DNA from: a virus
Virus record (IMG/VR): IMGVR_UViG_3300021964_000719
Coordinates: 1-20,411 of that record
Reading direction: 5' to 3' (one strand)
DNA length: 20,411 nucleotides
The position numbers were made by a program, and so were the translations under genes. Shown here piece after piece: positions 9,797 to 18,386 of this stretch. Below the pieces are notes generated by a model, which was not told the origin of the DNA, ran no database searches, and worked only from the letters and a program-made list of their open reading frames with translations. Position 1 is the first letter of the stretch; every line of letters begins with the position of its first letter.

Positions 9797-9940
9797 ATGA
9801 AAAATGAAATTGAAAATGCCATAAAAGAAATGGCTACAAAAACAGAGAAGGCTTCCAACCAAGACGAGGCAATGAAGTACGCACAAGCAGCTTTAAATCT
9901 AGCTAATGTCTTAGCCACCTTAGAAAACATAGGTCGATAA
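9797..9940 (+). CDS. Small helical phage protein before terL (47 aa)
   Basis: AAAAGGAG (9778-9785) precedes the ATG by 11 bases. The peptide is one or two amphipathic helices: MKNEIENAIKEMATKTEKAS, then NQDEAMKYAQAALNLANVLA and TLENIGR. Proteins of this plan (helix, short loop with N-x-DEAMKYAQAALNLA, helix) are frequent small neighbours of terminase and head genes in phages; the role is unknown. Seven bases separate its stop from the ATG of terL, which itself lacks a good ribosome site, so translation of terL probably depends on this gene. Confidence 0.65.
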   Translation: MKNEIENAIKEMATKTEKASNQDEAMKYAQAALNLANVLATLENIGR

Positions 9941-9947
9941 GCATCTT

Positions 9948-11429
9948 ATGCAAGCAGCTCAAATACCTCCTGAGATAGAAGCGGAGCAACTCAAGCTAGA
10001 ACTCAGGCTGGCCCTGCTAGAAGCACAGGGACACGGGCGTGATTCCTTTCTAGGTTTCTCCCGCTACGTCTGGCCAGAGGCAATCCTGTCCAGTCACCAC
10101 GAGAAAATGGCTGCGGCCTTTGATCGTATAGCCGACGGCACTCTAAAGCGCCTGATAATCAACATGCCGCCCAGACACACGAAGTCTGAGTTTGCATCTT
10201 ACCTGCTTCCGGCATACATCATGGGCCGTCGTCCGACGACCAAGATCATTCAAGCAACTCACACAGGAGAACTTGCTGTCCGTTTTGGCCGGAAAGTCCG
10301 TAACCTGATGGAGCTGGACACCTATCAGCAGTTATTTGACGCGGTGCAGCTCAAAGCGGACAGCAAGGCTGCTGGAAGATGGGACACGAACCACGGCGGG
10401 GAGTACTTTGCTGTTGGTGTAGGCGGTGCGATGACAGGTCGTGGCGCGGACCTCTTGATCATTGATGATCCCCACTCTGAACAGGACGCCCAGTCCCAGC
10501 TGGCGCTAGAAAATGCGTGGGAATGGTATACCTCTGGACCCCGGTCTCGACTGCAGCCCGGTGGCGCGGTAGTCATTGTGATGACCCGTTGGGGCACGAA
10601 GGACCTGACTGCACGCCTGATCAAGGCCCAGACCTCACATAACGCGGACCAGTGGGAGGTTATTGAGTTTCCTGCTGTGTTTGACGAGGACAAGGAAAAC
10701 GAGCGCCCGCTATGGCCATCCTTCTGGAAACTGGAGGAACTCAAGGCTGTCCGGGCGTCGTTATCGGTCCAGAAATGGAACGCCATGTACCAGCAGCGCC
10801 CCACTGCGGACGAAGGCGCGATACTCAAGCGAGAGTGGTGGAATATTTGGGAGCATGACTATATGCCCCGTCTGGACTACATCATCCAGTCTTATGACAC
10901 TGCCTACTCGAAAAAAGAGACGGCTGACTTTTCTGTCATCACCACGTGGGGCGTGTTCTATCCTAGTGAGGATTCGGGGCCACATATCCTGCTGGTAGAT
11001 GTAAGAAAGGGACGCTATGACTTTCCTGAGCTTAAACGGCTGGCCAAGGAGCAGTATGACTACTGGCAGCCCGATAATGTCCTGATCGAGGCCAAAGCGA
11101 CAGGGACCACGCTTCAGCAGGAACTGCGTCGTGTCGGTATTCCTGTCACGATGTACTCTCCCGGTGGTCGGCGAGCGGGGCAGGATAAGATATCGAGAGC
11201 CAACTCTGTCGCACCGATCATTGAGTCCGGCATGGTCTGGGCGCCTGAAACTCAGTGGGCTGAAGAGCTGATCGAGGAATGCGCGGCCTTTCCGAATGGC
11301 GATAACGACGACATGGTGGACAGCACGACGCAGGCCCTGATGCGGTTCCGAGCAGGCAATTTCATCTCGCTGTATTCGGACGAACCCGAGGAACACTCTA
11401 CCGGAGACCTTGTGCCCGAGTATTATTAG
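9948..11429 (+). CDS. terL: Terminase large subunit (493 aa)
   Basis: The DNA-packaging motor with ATPase and nuclease activities. The Walker A-like segment is PPRHTKS at residues 74-80 and Walker B is LLIIDDPH at 169-176 (D173/D174). The coupling strand AVVIVMTRWG is at 207-216. The RNase H-like nuclease has SYDTAYSKKETADFS at 315-329 (D317), VLIEAKATG at 378-386 (E381) and NDDMVDS at 453-459 (D455). Full length for the Terminase_6 / Terminase_6C arrangement. It works with the small subunit at 5172 and docks on the portal at 15054. No frameshift or inserted element is present. Confidence 0.93.
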   Translation: MQAAQIPPEIEAEQLKLELRLALLEAQGHGRDSFLGFSRYVWPEAILSSHHEKMAAAFDRIADGTLKRLIINMPPRHTKSEFASYLLPAYIMGRRPTTKIIQATHTGELAVRFGRKVRNLMELDTYQQLFDAVQLKADSKAAGRWDTNHGGEYFAVGVGGAMTGRGADLLIIDDPHSEQDAQSQLALENAWEWYTSGPRSRLQPGGAVVIVMTRWGTKDLTARLIKAQTSHNADQWEVIEFPAVFDEDKENERPLWPSFWKLEELKAVRASLSVQKWNAMYQQRPTADEGAILKREWWNIWEHDYMPRLDYIIQSYDTAYSKKETADFSVITTWGVFYPSEDSGPHILLVDVRKGRYDFPELKRLAKEQYDYWQPDNVLIEAKATGTTLQQELRRVGIPVTMYSPGGRRAGQDKISRANSVAPIIESGMVWAPETQWAEELIEECAAFPNGDNDDMVDSTTQALMRFRAGNFISLYSDEPEEHSTGDLVPEYY

Positions 11430-11471
11430 GTTAGAATGGCCGGACTATTAATAAATTAAGGGGACGCCCTT

Positions 11472-14400
11472 ATGCCCGGTCCTTCTGCTCGAGAGATGCT
11501 CTCGAAGCTGCCTTTGCGTATGGCAAACGGCGGTTCTATAAATCTTGCCCAAGAATCTGCTTTAGATCAGTCTGCTGCCTATAAACGCGCTCTTGAGAGC
11601 GGCGGCCTAGAGGGCGTGCAGGCTTATTACGCCAACCTGAGAGGGCTTGCTGACAAGTACATGGCTGGAGAAGACCAGTTTGCTGGCAATCAGCCTGTAG
11701 GCGCTGAAGCTTACAATATCATGCTTGAGGCAGGGATCAGCAACACGGACCTCATCAACGCCGGTGTTGGGCAGAATGTCTTGAATAAGATATTCACTAC
11801 TCCTGCCACTGGGCCAAGACTTGACCTGCCAACCACTGTGGAGTCCGCGTATACGGCTAATCCTGTCCTAGCGGCAGAGGTTGCTGCGCGTTCAGCAACG
11901 GGCGTGGACGGGGTAGCGTCATTGCAAAAACAGGGCCGTGAGTTTGTAGCGAACATCCAGCAAGACGGCATAACCCCTGAGGAGCAAAAGCTTTTAAGAG
12001 AGCTTGCTTTGGAAGGCGGTTATACGCTGGCAGACATTCAAGCGGCGGGCGTGGACCCCAGCATCTTGTTTAATGTCCCTGAGGCCGAAAAGCCCCCTGT
12101 AGTGCCCCCTGTAATAAACCAATTTCCCCAGACCCAAGACACTTATACTGCCCCCACTGTCTACCAGCCAATTGACTTTGACCCCGGCATTTATGCGGCA
12201 GGCGAAGAAGCGTTGGACCGTGCGTTCAGGGAGAGCGACCCACGGACCGAGGTCACAGAAGATATCTTCGGTGAGGACCAGTTAGTAGGCTTTGACTACG
12301 TGCCCGCCGCAAAATTGCTCTCGGCCACCGGATCAGGATTCAGCTTCACGCCACCCTCTGTCACGAGCAGGCCAAGGAGTTTGATGTCCACGGATCAGCT
12401 TGGTCGATACACCAGAGGCCGCGCAGCTCAGGACCTGCGCCAGCTCACTGGAGGTAGGGAAGAGGATTACATGCGCTACAAGCCCCTTCTTGATAGGACG
12501 GGCAGCTACGGCGGCGGCCTGTCTAGGTCCCAGCTCTATGCTCTGATGAGGCAGGAGCAGGCAAGAGAGGCCCGTGCTGCGGCAGACGCGGGGGCCGGAG
12601 CGTTTACGCCGGGCCAAGCCCCACGAACCGGGACCATACAGGACTACATTGCCCTTAATCCTGATGTAGTAGAGGACTTTAATACTCAGATAGATGAGGG
12701 CCGTATGTCTTCTGACATGACCCTTGAGCAGTTCGCCGCGAACCACTACAACACTTTCGGGCTGAAGGAGATGGAAGCGGGCACGAGAAACCCGTTTAGC
12801 CTGACCAGCGGATACGCAGGTGCCACAGGAGGAGTAAACGCTCCTTTACAGGCCAGAGACCTTAGGGACCCGACAATGGGAACTAGGTTCTTTGCCGAAG
12901 GTGGTGCTGTAAAAAAGCCTGAAGCCGTGCCCGTGGACCAAGAACCACGCGACACGGCTCAGACCGAAAGTGCTTCTATGCTTCAGAACATCATGTCTGG
13001 CGTAAGTCAGATTCCCGGCACTGTTTATGATTATGGTAAAGACATTGTGCAGAGTGAGTCCCCACTTACTGAGCTGGGCGAGGATGTAGATTTTTTAGGT
13101 AAAGCTATGTATACGGGCCTAAAAGAGGACCCTTTAGGCTTTACCTTGGACATGTTGCCCGTGGTCGGTGAGATACGATCCGGCATGGACGCGGACAAGT
13201 ACTCTGACCTTGCCAATCAAGCAGAGGCTGCAGGCAATAAGGACTTGGCCGACACCTACAGACAGATTGTTGCTATGGCAGCGGCTGGTGTTGCTCCGAT
13301 GGCGGGCATGGGCGCGAGGGCCGGGAAGCGTGCTGCGATCAGCGCGGCAGAGGAAGCGGCCACTACGTCGGCTAGGGGAATGCTGGACGATATAGCTGGA
13401 GCTTCAGCCAGAGCGAGAGTAGAGACTCAATTGATGTCCGAATATCCCGCTGAACAAGTTGCCAGTATTTCTTATGTGGCCAGTGATCCTCTAACTTTAA
13501 AATTCAACAATGAGATAGCTGCGGACCCAGAGGCAGCTATACGGCGATACGAAAACATAGGGGAAACTAACGGAGGCAAGATTCTTAATCCTGATCTAGT
13601 TAGAGAACTGAGTGAAGAGTACAGAGCGGATAGGTCTTTGTCTGGGCGAGTCCATGAGCCTTCAAGCGCCTTAACACGACTAATGTATGACAGAAAAGTA
13701 GCGGAGACGATGGGCCAAGAGGGTAACTGGATATTTACTGGGGGAGGCCCTGCTTCAGGTAAAACTGCGGGACTCTCAAAAGAGGCAGAGAATGCTGCGG
13801 ATTTAGTTATGGACGGCACCATGGCTAAATTCAATAAAGTAGATGACCAACTTGAAAAAGCGCTAGTTTCTGGCAAAACGATCAATATAGTTTATATAGA
13901 CCGTGATCCGATAAAAGCCCTTCCTCTAGCTTTGGATAGAGCCATGGAAACAGGGCGTCCGGTAAGGCTTGAAGATTTTATGCGAATGCACCGTGATGCA
14001 AGGCAGTCCATCAAAAAACTTTACGACAAGTACAAAGATAATGACGATGTGACAATAGATATAATAAGTAATCAAAAGGGCATCGGAGAGCAAGAACCCA
14101 TAAACATTGATCAAATTAGCACCATGGACTATGATAAATCGTTGGAAGAAGGTTTTGAGCTTCTCCAGCAATTTAGAAAGGATGATAAAATTAATGAAAA
14201 AATCTACACCGCCACTAAAGCCGACTACGAACCCGTCGCCAAAGACAGCACGGCAGAAGTCAGAGGAGATCAGCCGACTGTTGATGCAAGGAATCAAGCA
14301 GATGGGCAAAACCTCCAGAGCAGACAAGATAGCGTAGAGCCACTAGGCGTAGGTATTGACGAGTCTTTAGCTGCAGGCCAAAGACTTAGGAACTACAGTA

Positions 14401-15044
14401 TTGAGCAACTAGACAACTTAGACAGTCTGGCAACCAATGCCACTGCAGGGACAAGAGCAGCAGATGCCCTTATCAACGCACCTGTTGAAGCGGGTACTAA
14501 AGTGGGTATCCGTCTTAACCTTAACTCAAGAATCCCCGATGCCCCCCGAGGCTTAGACAAGCTTCAGACTTTGCATAAGAATAATTTCAACGGGAAAGCT
14601 TTATCCTATATCCCCTATGCCACTGTAGAAAACGGCACCTTTAACGTAAGCCAGACTGGCCGCAGAAACATAGTGGCTAAGATTTCAGGGATGGATGTGC
14701 CTGAAGCTAAGTCTAAATTCCCTGCCATGTCGGTTGACGGTAATTACGCACCTGACAGAAACGTGCTTAGAGAAGGCGGCGACATTGTTGAAATTGGGTT
14801 CAACCCAGCTGCTCACCACTTGTTTATAGACATGAACACAGGCCAAGCGGTTAAATCGTTTGACGTGGCCACTGTCGTGGGCGACAGGGTGTATGCCAAG
14901 GGTATCACCTACCACAAGAAATCCGAGGCGCCTGAGCCAGTAGCCGCGTCTGACGGCACAGAACTCCCGAGCAATGTGCGCTATCGAGAGATGAACCGTG
15001 GCGGTATGGTTAGCCGCAAAGACGACAACAGAACATATATCTAG
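11472..15044 (+). CDS. Large multidomain protein with zeta-toxin-like kinase domain (1190 aa)
   Basis: AAGGGGA (11458-11464) precedes the ATG. I see four parts. The N-terminal third is helical and low complexity. Residues 392-430 contain YIALNPDV...HYNTFG, a short motif pair seen in surface and secreted proteins. Residues 570-640 are alanine- and glycine-rich and weakly hydrophobic (MLPVVGEI, AMAAAGVAPMAGMGARAG). Residues about 720-870 hold FTGGGPASGKT (755-765, Walker A), VMDGTM, and IVYIDRDP...LDRAMETGRPVRLEDFMRMH, the order found in zeta toxins. The last 180 residues (HHLFIDMNTGQAVKSFD, VVGDRVYAKGITYH) resemble C-termini of large polyvalent phage proteins. It is probably a virion or ejected protein (inference from place and size). 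Confidence 0.65.
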   Translation: MPGPSAREMLSKLPLRMANGGSINLAQESALDQSAAYKRALESGGLEGVQAYYANLRGLADKYMAGEDQFAGNQPVGAEAYNIMLEAGISNTDLINAGVGQNVLNKIFTTPATGPRLDLPTTVESAYTANPVLAAEVAARSATGVDGVASLQKQGREFVANIQQDGITPEEQKLLRELALEGGYTLADIQAAGVDPSILFNVPEAEKPPVVPPVINQFPQTQDTYTAPTVYQPIDFDPGIYAAGEEALDRAFRESDPRTEVTEDIFGEDQLVGFDYVPAAKLLSATGSGFSFTPPSVTSRPRSLMSTDQLGRYTRGRAAQDLRQLTGGREEDYMRYKPLLDRTGSYGGGLSRSQLYALMRQEQAREARAAADAGAGAFTPGQAPRTGTIQDYIALNPDVVEDFNTQIDEGRMSSDMTLEQFAANHYNTFGLKEMEAGTRNPFSLTSGYAGATGGVNAPLQARDLRDPTMGTRFFAEGGAVKKPEAVPVDQEPRDTAQTESASMLQNIMSGVSQIPGTVYDYGKDIVQSESPLTELGEDVDFLGKAMYTGLKEDPLGFTLDMLPVVGEIRSGMDADKYSDLANQAEAAGNKDLADTYRQIVAMAAAGVAPMAGMGARAGKRAAISAAEEAATTSARGMLDDIAGASARARVETQLMSEYPAEQVASISYVASDPLTLKFNNEIAADPEAAIRRYENIGETNGGKILNPDLVRELSEEYRADRSLSGRVHEPSSALTRLMYDRKVAETMGQEGNWIFTGGGPASGKTAGLSKEAENAADLVMDGTMAKFNKVDDQLEKALVSGKTINIVYIDRDPIKALPLALDRAMETGRPVRLEDFMRMHRDARQSIKKLYDKYKDNDDVTIDIISNQKGIGEQEPINIDQISTMDYDKSLEEGFELLQQFRKDDKINEKIYTATKADYEPVAKDSTAEVRGDQPTVDARNQADGQNLQSRQDSVEPLGVGIDESLAAGQRLRNYSIEQLDNLDSLATNATAGTRAADALINAPVEAGTKVGIRLNLNSRIPDAPRGLDKLQTLHKNNFNGKALSYIPYATVENGTFNVSQTGRRNIVAKISGMDVPEAKSKFPAMSVDGNYAPDRNVLREGGDIVEIGFNPAAHHLFIDMNTGQAVKSFDVATVVGDRVYAKGITYHKKSEAPEPVAASDGTELPSNVRYREMNRGGMVSRKDDNRTYI

Positions 15045-15053
15045 GACAAGACC

Positions 15054-17408
15054 ATGCCAGTAGATAAAGTAGTGAACCTTGCTCCAAACACCGAGATCAC
15101 TGTGGTTGAGGAGATGGAGGATATGCCTGAAATCGAGGTGGTCCTTGACGGCGAAGAGCTTGAAATAGACATGTCCCCAGAAAAAGACCCGGACTTCTAT
15201 GACAATCTTGCTGAAGACATGGACGACGGCGATCTGGCGCGAATCTCATTAGATTTACTGGCGTTTTTTGATGCCGACAAGAGTTCTCGAGGTGACTGGG
15301 AAAACATGTACGCCAAGGGCCTTGATCTATTGGGCTTGAAGATGGAAGAGCGCACCCGCCCATTCCGTGGTGCAACAGGTGCTGTTCATCCAATGCTTAC
15401 CGAATCTATTGTCCAGTTCCAAGCGCAGGCGTTTAAAGAGCTGATGCCAGCCGGTGGGCCTGTTAGAACTCAGACAATGGGCAAGGAGACACTGGATAAA
15501 GTCCAGCAGGCGTCTCGTGTGCAGGATTTTATGAATTACCAGATCGGCACGGTGATGAAAGAGTACACACCGGAGTTTGATCAGCTGTTGTTTTATGTAG
15601 GCTATGGCGGTTCTGCCTTCAAAAAAGTCTATTACGACTACCCACTAGGCCGAATGGTCAGCCGTGTAGTGCTTCCTGACGACCTGTATATCCCCTATAA
15701 CGGCTCTAGCGTAATGTCAGAGTGCCGTCGCATCACCCATCGTCTGACGATGGACTCAAATGAGTTTAAAAAGCGGGTGCTGGCAGGCGAATACCGTGAC
15801 ATTGAGGTCGATCCTGACGGCGCAGGTGCAAATGTAGACCAGATTGGTGCTGCAGTAGATCGGTTAGTGGGCATAGAAGCCTCTGGAGAGCCTGAAGAGC
15901 TATTTTTACTAGAGTTTCAGGTCGATTTAGACATCCCCGGTTACGAAGACGAGGACGAAAAAGGCAATCCAACCGGAATTAGACTGCCTTATGTCGTGAC
16001 AGTGGACGAAAACAGCGGACAAGTGCTAAAAATCTGCAGAAACTGGAACGAGGACGACGAATACAAGTGTCGCAAAGAGTATTTTGTGCATTATGTGCTG
16101 GTAGAAGGCCCCGGAGCCTACGGTTTGGGCTTTGTGCACCTAATTGGTGGCCTTTCTAAGACCGCTACAGCCGCCCTCAGGCAGCTTTTGGACGCAGGCA
16201 CGCTATCTAACCTTCCTGCTGGCTTTAAAGCCAAGGGAGCGCGTATAGCGGATGATAATAACCCCATTCAACCGGGTGAGTGGCGCGATATTGACGCTGG
16301 CGGGGCAGAACTGAGCAGCTCTTTGTTACCAATGCCCTACAAAGAGCCAAGTCAGACCCTTTTCTCGCTGCTAGGCTTCACTGTGGACGCCGGTAAGCGT
16401 CTTGCAAGCACTGCGGACATGCAGGTAGGGGATGGTAATCAACAAGCCGCTGTGGGCACCACAGTAGCTCTGCTTGAGCGTGGCTCTATGGTCATGTCGG
16501 CCATCCATAAGCGCCTGTACTACGCCCAGACCCAAGAGTTCGAGATGCTGTTTAAGGGATTCGGCGAGTATCTGCCGGATGAGTACCCGTATGACGTGCC
16601 CGGAGCTTGTCGTTCAGTCAAGCGTTGCGACTTTGACAACATGGTCGCTGTGCTGCCCGTAGCGGACCCTAACATCTTCTCTGCTGCCCAACGTATTACC
16701 TTGGCGCAAACGCAGCTCCAGCTAGCTCAGAGCGCCCCACAGATGCACAACATGTACGAAGCGTACTATCGCGTGTATCAGGCAATGAACGTGCGGGATA
16801 TCGACGGCATCTTGAAGGTACAGACCAACCAGATGCCGAAAGACCCAGCCAGCGAGAACATTGATGTAGTAGACGGCAAACAGCTGCAGGCTTTTGCTGG
16901 CCAGCAGCATGACTCTCATATTGCATCCCACTTGATTATGGGCATGTCGCCGTTACTGCAGGCGAACCCTATGGCAGCTACTGAGCTGCAGAAGCATATT
17001 CTGGACCATATCAAGCTCAAGGCTGAAGAGGATGCCGAAGCTGAATTGTTTGAGCAGTACGGCAGTGATCCAGACAAGATGATCTCTGACATGCAACGTG
17101 AAGCGACAGTGGCGTTGAAGGTCTCAGAATACATGATGGACATGAAAGCAATGCAGTCTCAGTTGATGGGCGGCGAAGAAGGTGGTCAGGACCCTGTAGT
17201 GGCACTGAAGGCTCAGGAGCTGCAGCAGCGTGCCACTAAGGATCAGGCTGAAATTGCATTGAAGCAGCAGGGACTACAGAACGAGCAAATGCGTATCCAA
17301 GAGAACGCTCAGGCCAATGATGAGCGCATTGCGTCTCAGGAAAAGATTGCAGCTGAAAGGACAGCGGTGGCCAGAGAGCGTATTTACGCGCCAAAGGGAG
17401 GCAGGTAG
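15054..17408 (+). CDS. Portal protein, P22-like (784 aa)
   Basis: Forms the dodecameric ring at one head vertex through which DNA enters and leaves. The N-terminal region (SRGDWENMYAKGLDLLGLKM, then RTRPFRGATGAVHPMLTESI and VQFQAQAFKELMPAGGPV) and the FDQLLFYVGYGGSAFKKVYY segment are typical of the long P22-type portal family. The C-terminal 150 residues are helical and glutamine-rich (AEIALKQQGLQNEQMRIQEN), fitting the barrel or helical crown of that family. Length is in the usual 700-800 range. An acidic 60-residue N-terminal extension is also seen. The stop overlaps the next start by one base. Confidence 0.88.
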   Translation: MPVDKVVNLAPNTEITVVEEMEDMPEIEVVLDGEELEIDMSPEKDPDFYDNLAEDMDDGDLARISLDLLAFFDADKSSRGDWENMYAKGLDLLGLKMEERTRPFRGATGAVHPMLTESIVQFQAQAFKELMPAGGPVRTQTMGKETLDKVQQASRVQDFMNYQIGTVMKEYTPEFDQLLFYVGYGGSAFKKVYYDYPLGRMVSRVVLPDDLYIPYNGSSVMSECRRITHRLTMDSNEFKKRVLAGEYRDIEVDPDGAGANVDQIGAAVDRLVGIEASGEPEELFLLEFQVDLDIPGYEDEDEKGNPTGIRLPYVVTVDENSGQVLKICRNWNEDDEYKCRKEYFVHYVLVEGPGAYGLGFVHLIGGLSKTATAALRQLLDAGTLSNLPAGFKAKGARIADDNNPIQPGEWRDIDAGGAELSSSLLPMPYKEPSQTLFSLLGFTVDAGKRLASTADMQVGDGNQQAAVGTTVALLERGSMVMSAIHKRLYYAQTQEFEMLFKGFGEYLPDEYPYDVPGACRSVKRCDFDNMVAVLPVADPNIFSAAQRITLAQTQLQLAQSAPQMHNMYEAYYRVYQAMNVRDIDGILKVQTNQMPKDPASENIDVVDGKQLQAFAGQQHDSHIASHLIMGMSPLLQANPMAATELQKHILDHIKLKAEEDAEAELFEQYGSDPDKMISDMQREATVALKVSEYMMDMKAMQSQLMGGEEGGQDPVVALKAQELQQRATKDQAEIALKQQGLQNEQMRIQENAQANDERIASQEKIAAERTAVARERIYAPKGGR

Positions 17409-17665
17409 TGCCTCTAAAAGGTGGGAAAAGTAATAAAACAATAGGTAAAAATGTAAAAGAACTGGTTAAAACCTATGAGAAAAAAGATAAGATAGGCGCC
17501 AGTAAACCTGCCAGTAAGAAAGCCGCGCAAAAACAGGCCGTGGCTATTGCGTTAAGCAAGGCAGGAAAGTCGCGCAAAATGGCTAAGGGTGGCCCGGTCA
17601 AGGCCAAGCCAAAGCCTCGAGTTGTCAGGAAACGCGACGGCAACAAGAAAGTAAAGATTTACTAA
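17408..17665 (+). CDS. Small lysine-rich protein, DUF6496-like (85 aa, GTG start)
   Basis: The GTG start overlaps the portal stop by one base (TAGTG) and has GGGAGG just upstream (17396-17401). The protein is very basic. SKKAAQKQAVAIALSKAGKS in the middle matches the KQAVAIALSxAGKS pattern that I associate with DUF6496 and related phage proteins. KMAKGGPVKAK follows, sharing the A-x-GG-x-V motif with the 1190-residue protein. The charge suggests contact with DNA or packaging inside the head. The role is unknown; the position beside the portal is common for this family. Confidence 0.65.
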   Translation: MPLKGGKSNKTIGKNVKELVKTYEKKDKIGASKPASKKAAQKQAVAIALSKAGKSRKMAKGGPVKAKPKPRVVRKRDGNKKVKIY

Positions 17666-17714
17666 GCCTTCCAGATGGTGGCATTAAACCGTCTGCTTAC
17701 ATGGGAAAACGACC

Positions 17715-17900
17715 ATGCTGGAGTTCGCCGAGCGCGTTCTAAGAGAAATTAGAAAGCTAGAAACGGACACAGAAGCACTTGTCTTAAACGGAAACATCTC
17801 CAACATGGAGCGGTATCGTTTTCTGATGGGTCGTCTGGAGGGTATTCACCTCATTGATGAGGTTATTCGTAATGAAGTTAAAAAATACTCAGACGACTAA
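17715..17900 (+). CDS. Hypothetical small helical protein (61 aa)
   Basis: The frame opens with ATG at 17715 and continues as amphipathic helices (MLEFAERVLREIRKLETDTE, then SNMERYRFLMGRLEGIHLID and EVIRNEVKKYSDD). No strong AGGAG precedes the ATG. Charge pattern and length resemble small head-assembly accessory proteins found next to portal genes, but I cannot name a family. A clear AAAGGAG for the next gene starts at its stop codon, consistent with one transcript running from the portal to the scaffold gene. Confidence 0.6.
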   Translation: MLEFAERVLREIRKLETDTEALVLNGNISNMERYRFLMGRLEGIHLIDEVIRNEVKKYSDD

Positions 17901-17911
17901 AAGGAGACTAC

Positions 17912-18376
17912 ATGCAATCTGAGCCTACACTAACCGCATTAGAAGAGAAGTGGCAAAAAGAGGAAAAAATCTCTAGGCCAAGTCTTAATGATGCGTATTC
18001 TGAGGATGGAAAGGTAAGAGAAGAGGGTATTGCAGAAAGTGTTAGAGACCTGATTCCCCAGCCGACAGGCTGGCGTCTTGCCTTGCTTCCATACCGAGGC
18101 GCTGCAACCACCAAGGGCGGCATTATGCTGGCCAAGGAAACGCAGGAAAAGACACAACTAGCCACTAATGTGGGATACGTGTTAAAGGCAGGGCCTTTGG
18201 CATACGCGGATGCGTCTAAATTTCCAGACGGTCCGTGGTGTCAAGAGGGCGATTGGGTGATTTTTGGCAGATATGCCGGGTCACGCATTCAGATTGACGG
18301 AGGCGAAATCCGACTCCTCAATGATGACGAAATTTTAGGGATAGTGACTGATCCCGAAAACATTTTGCACATGTAA
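17912..18376 (+). CDS. GroES-like co-chaperonin (154 aa)
   Basis: Predicted to replace host GroES on GroEL so that large phage head proteins can fold. Residues about 50-148 cover the Cpn10 fold: QPTGWRLALLPYRGAATTKG starts it, and KGGIMLAKET (68-77) is the mobile loop with the hydrophobic GGIML tip that binds GroEL. GYVLKAGPLAYAD, QEGDWVIFGRYAGSRIQIDG and EIRLLNDDEILGIV give the remaining strands, the last matching the usual C-terminus (x-x-x-DDILAIV). A charged 48-residue N-terminal extension precedes the fold. AAAAGGAGACTAC (17899-17911) sets the start. It stands between portal and scaffold genes. Confidence 0.85.
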   Translation: MQSEPTLTALEEKWQKEEKISRPSLNDAYSEDGKVREEGIAESVRDLIPQPTGWRLALLPYRGAATTKGGIMLAKETQEKTQLATNVGYVLKAGPLAYADASKFPDGPWCQEGDWVIFGRYAGSRIQIDGGEIRLLNDDEILGIVTDPENILHM

Positions 18377-18386
18377 GGAGAGATTG

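Noticed and set aside
9613-9930. Leftward 105-codon frame
   Set aside because: It is the antisense of the 47-residue gene and adjacent control region, has no ribosome site and runs through the parS-like site.
10325-10828. Leftward 167-codon frame in terL
   Set aside because: Also antisense to terL; the composition is cysteine/serine-rich and no start signal is visible.
10761-11396. Leftward 211-codon frame in terL
   Set aside because: It is the antisense shadow of terL, whose motifs are complete; no ribosome site or promoter precedes it.
12333-12746. Leftward 137-codon frame in the large-protein gene
   Set aside because: Antisense shadow of a long well-supported gene with no own signals.
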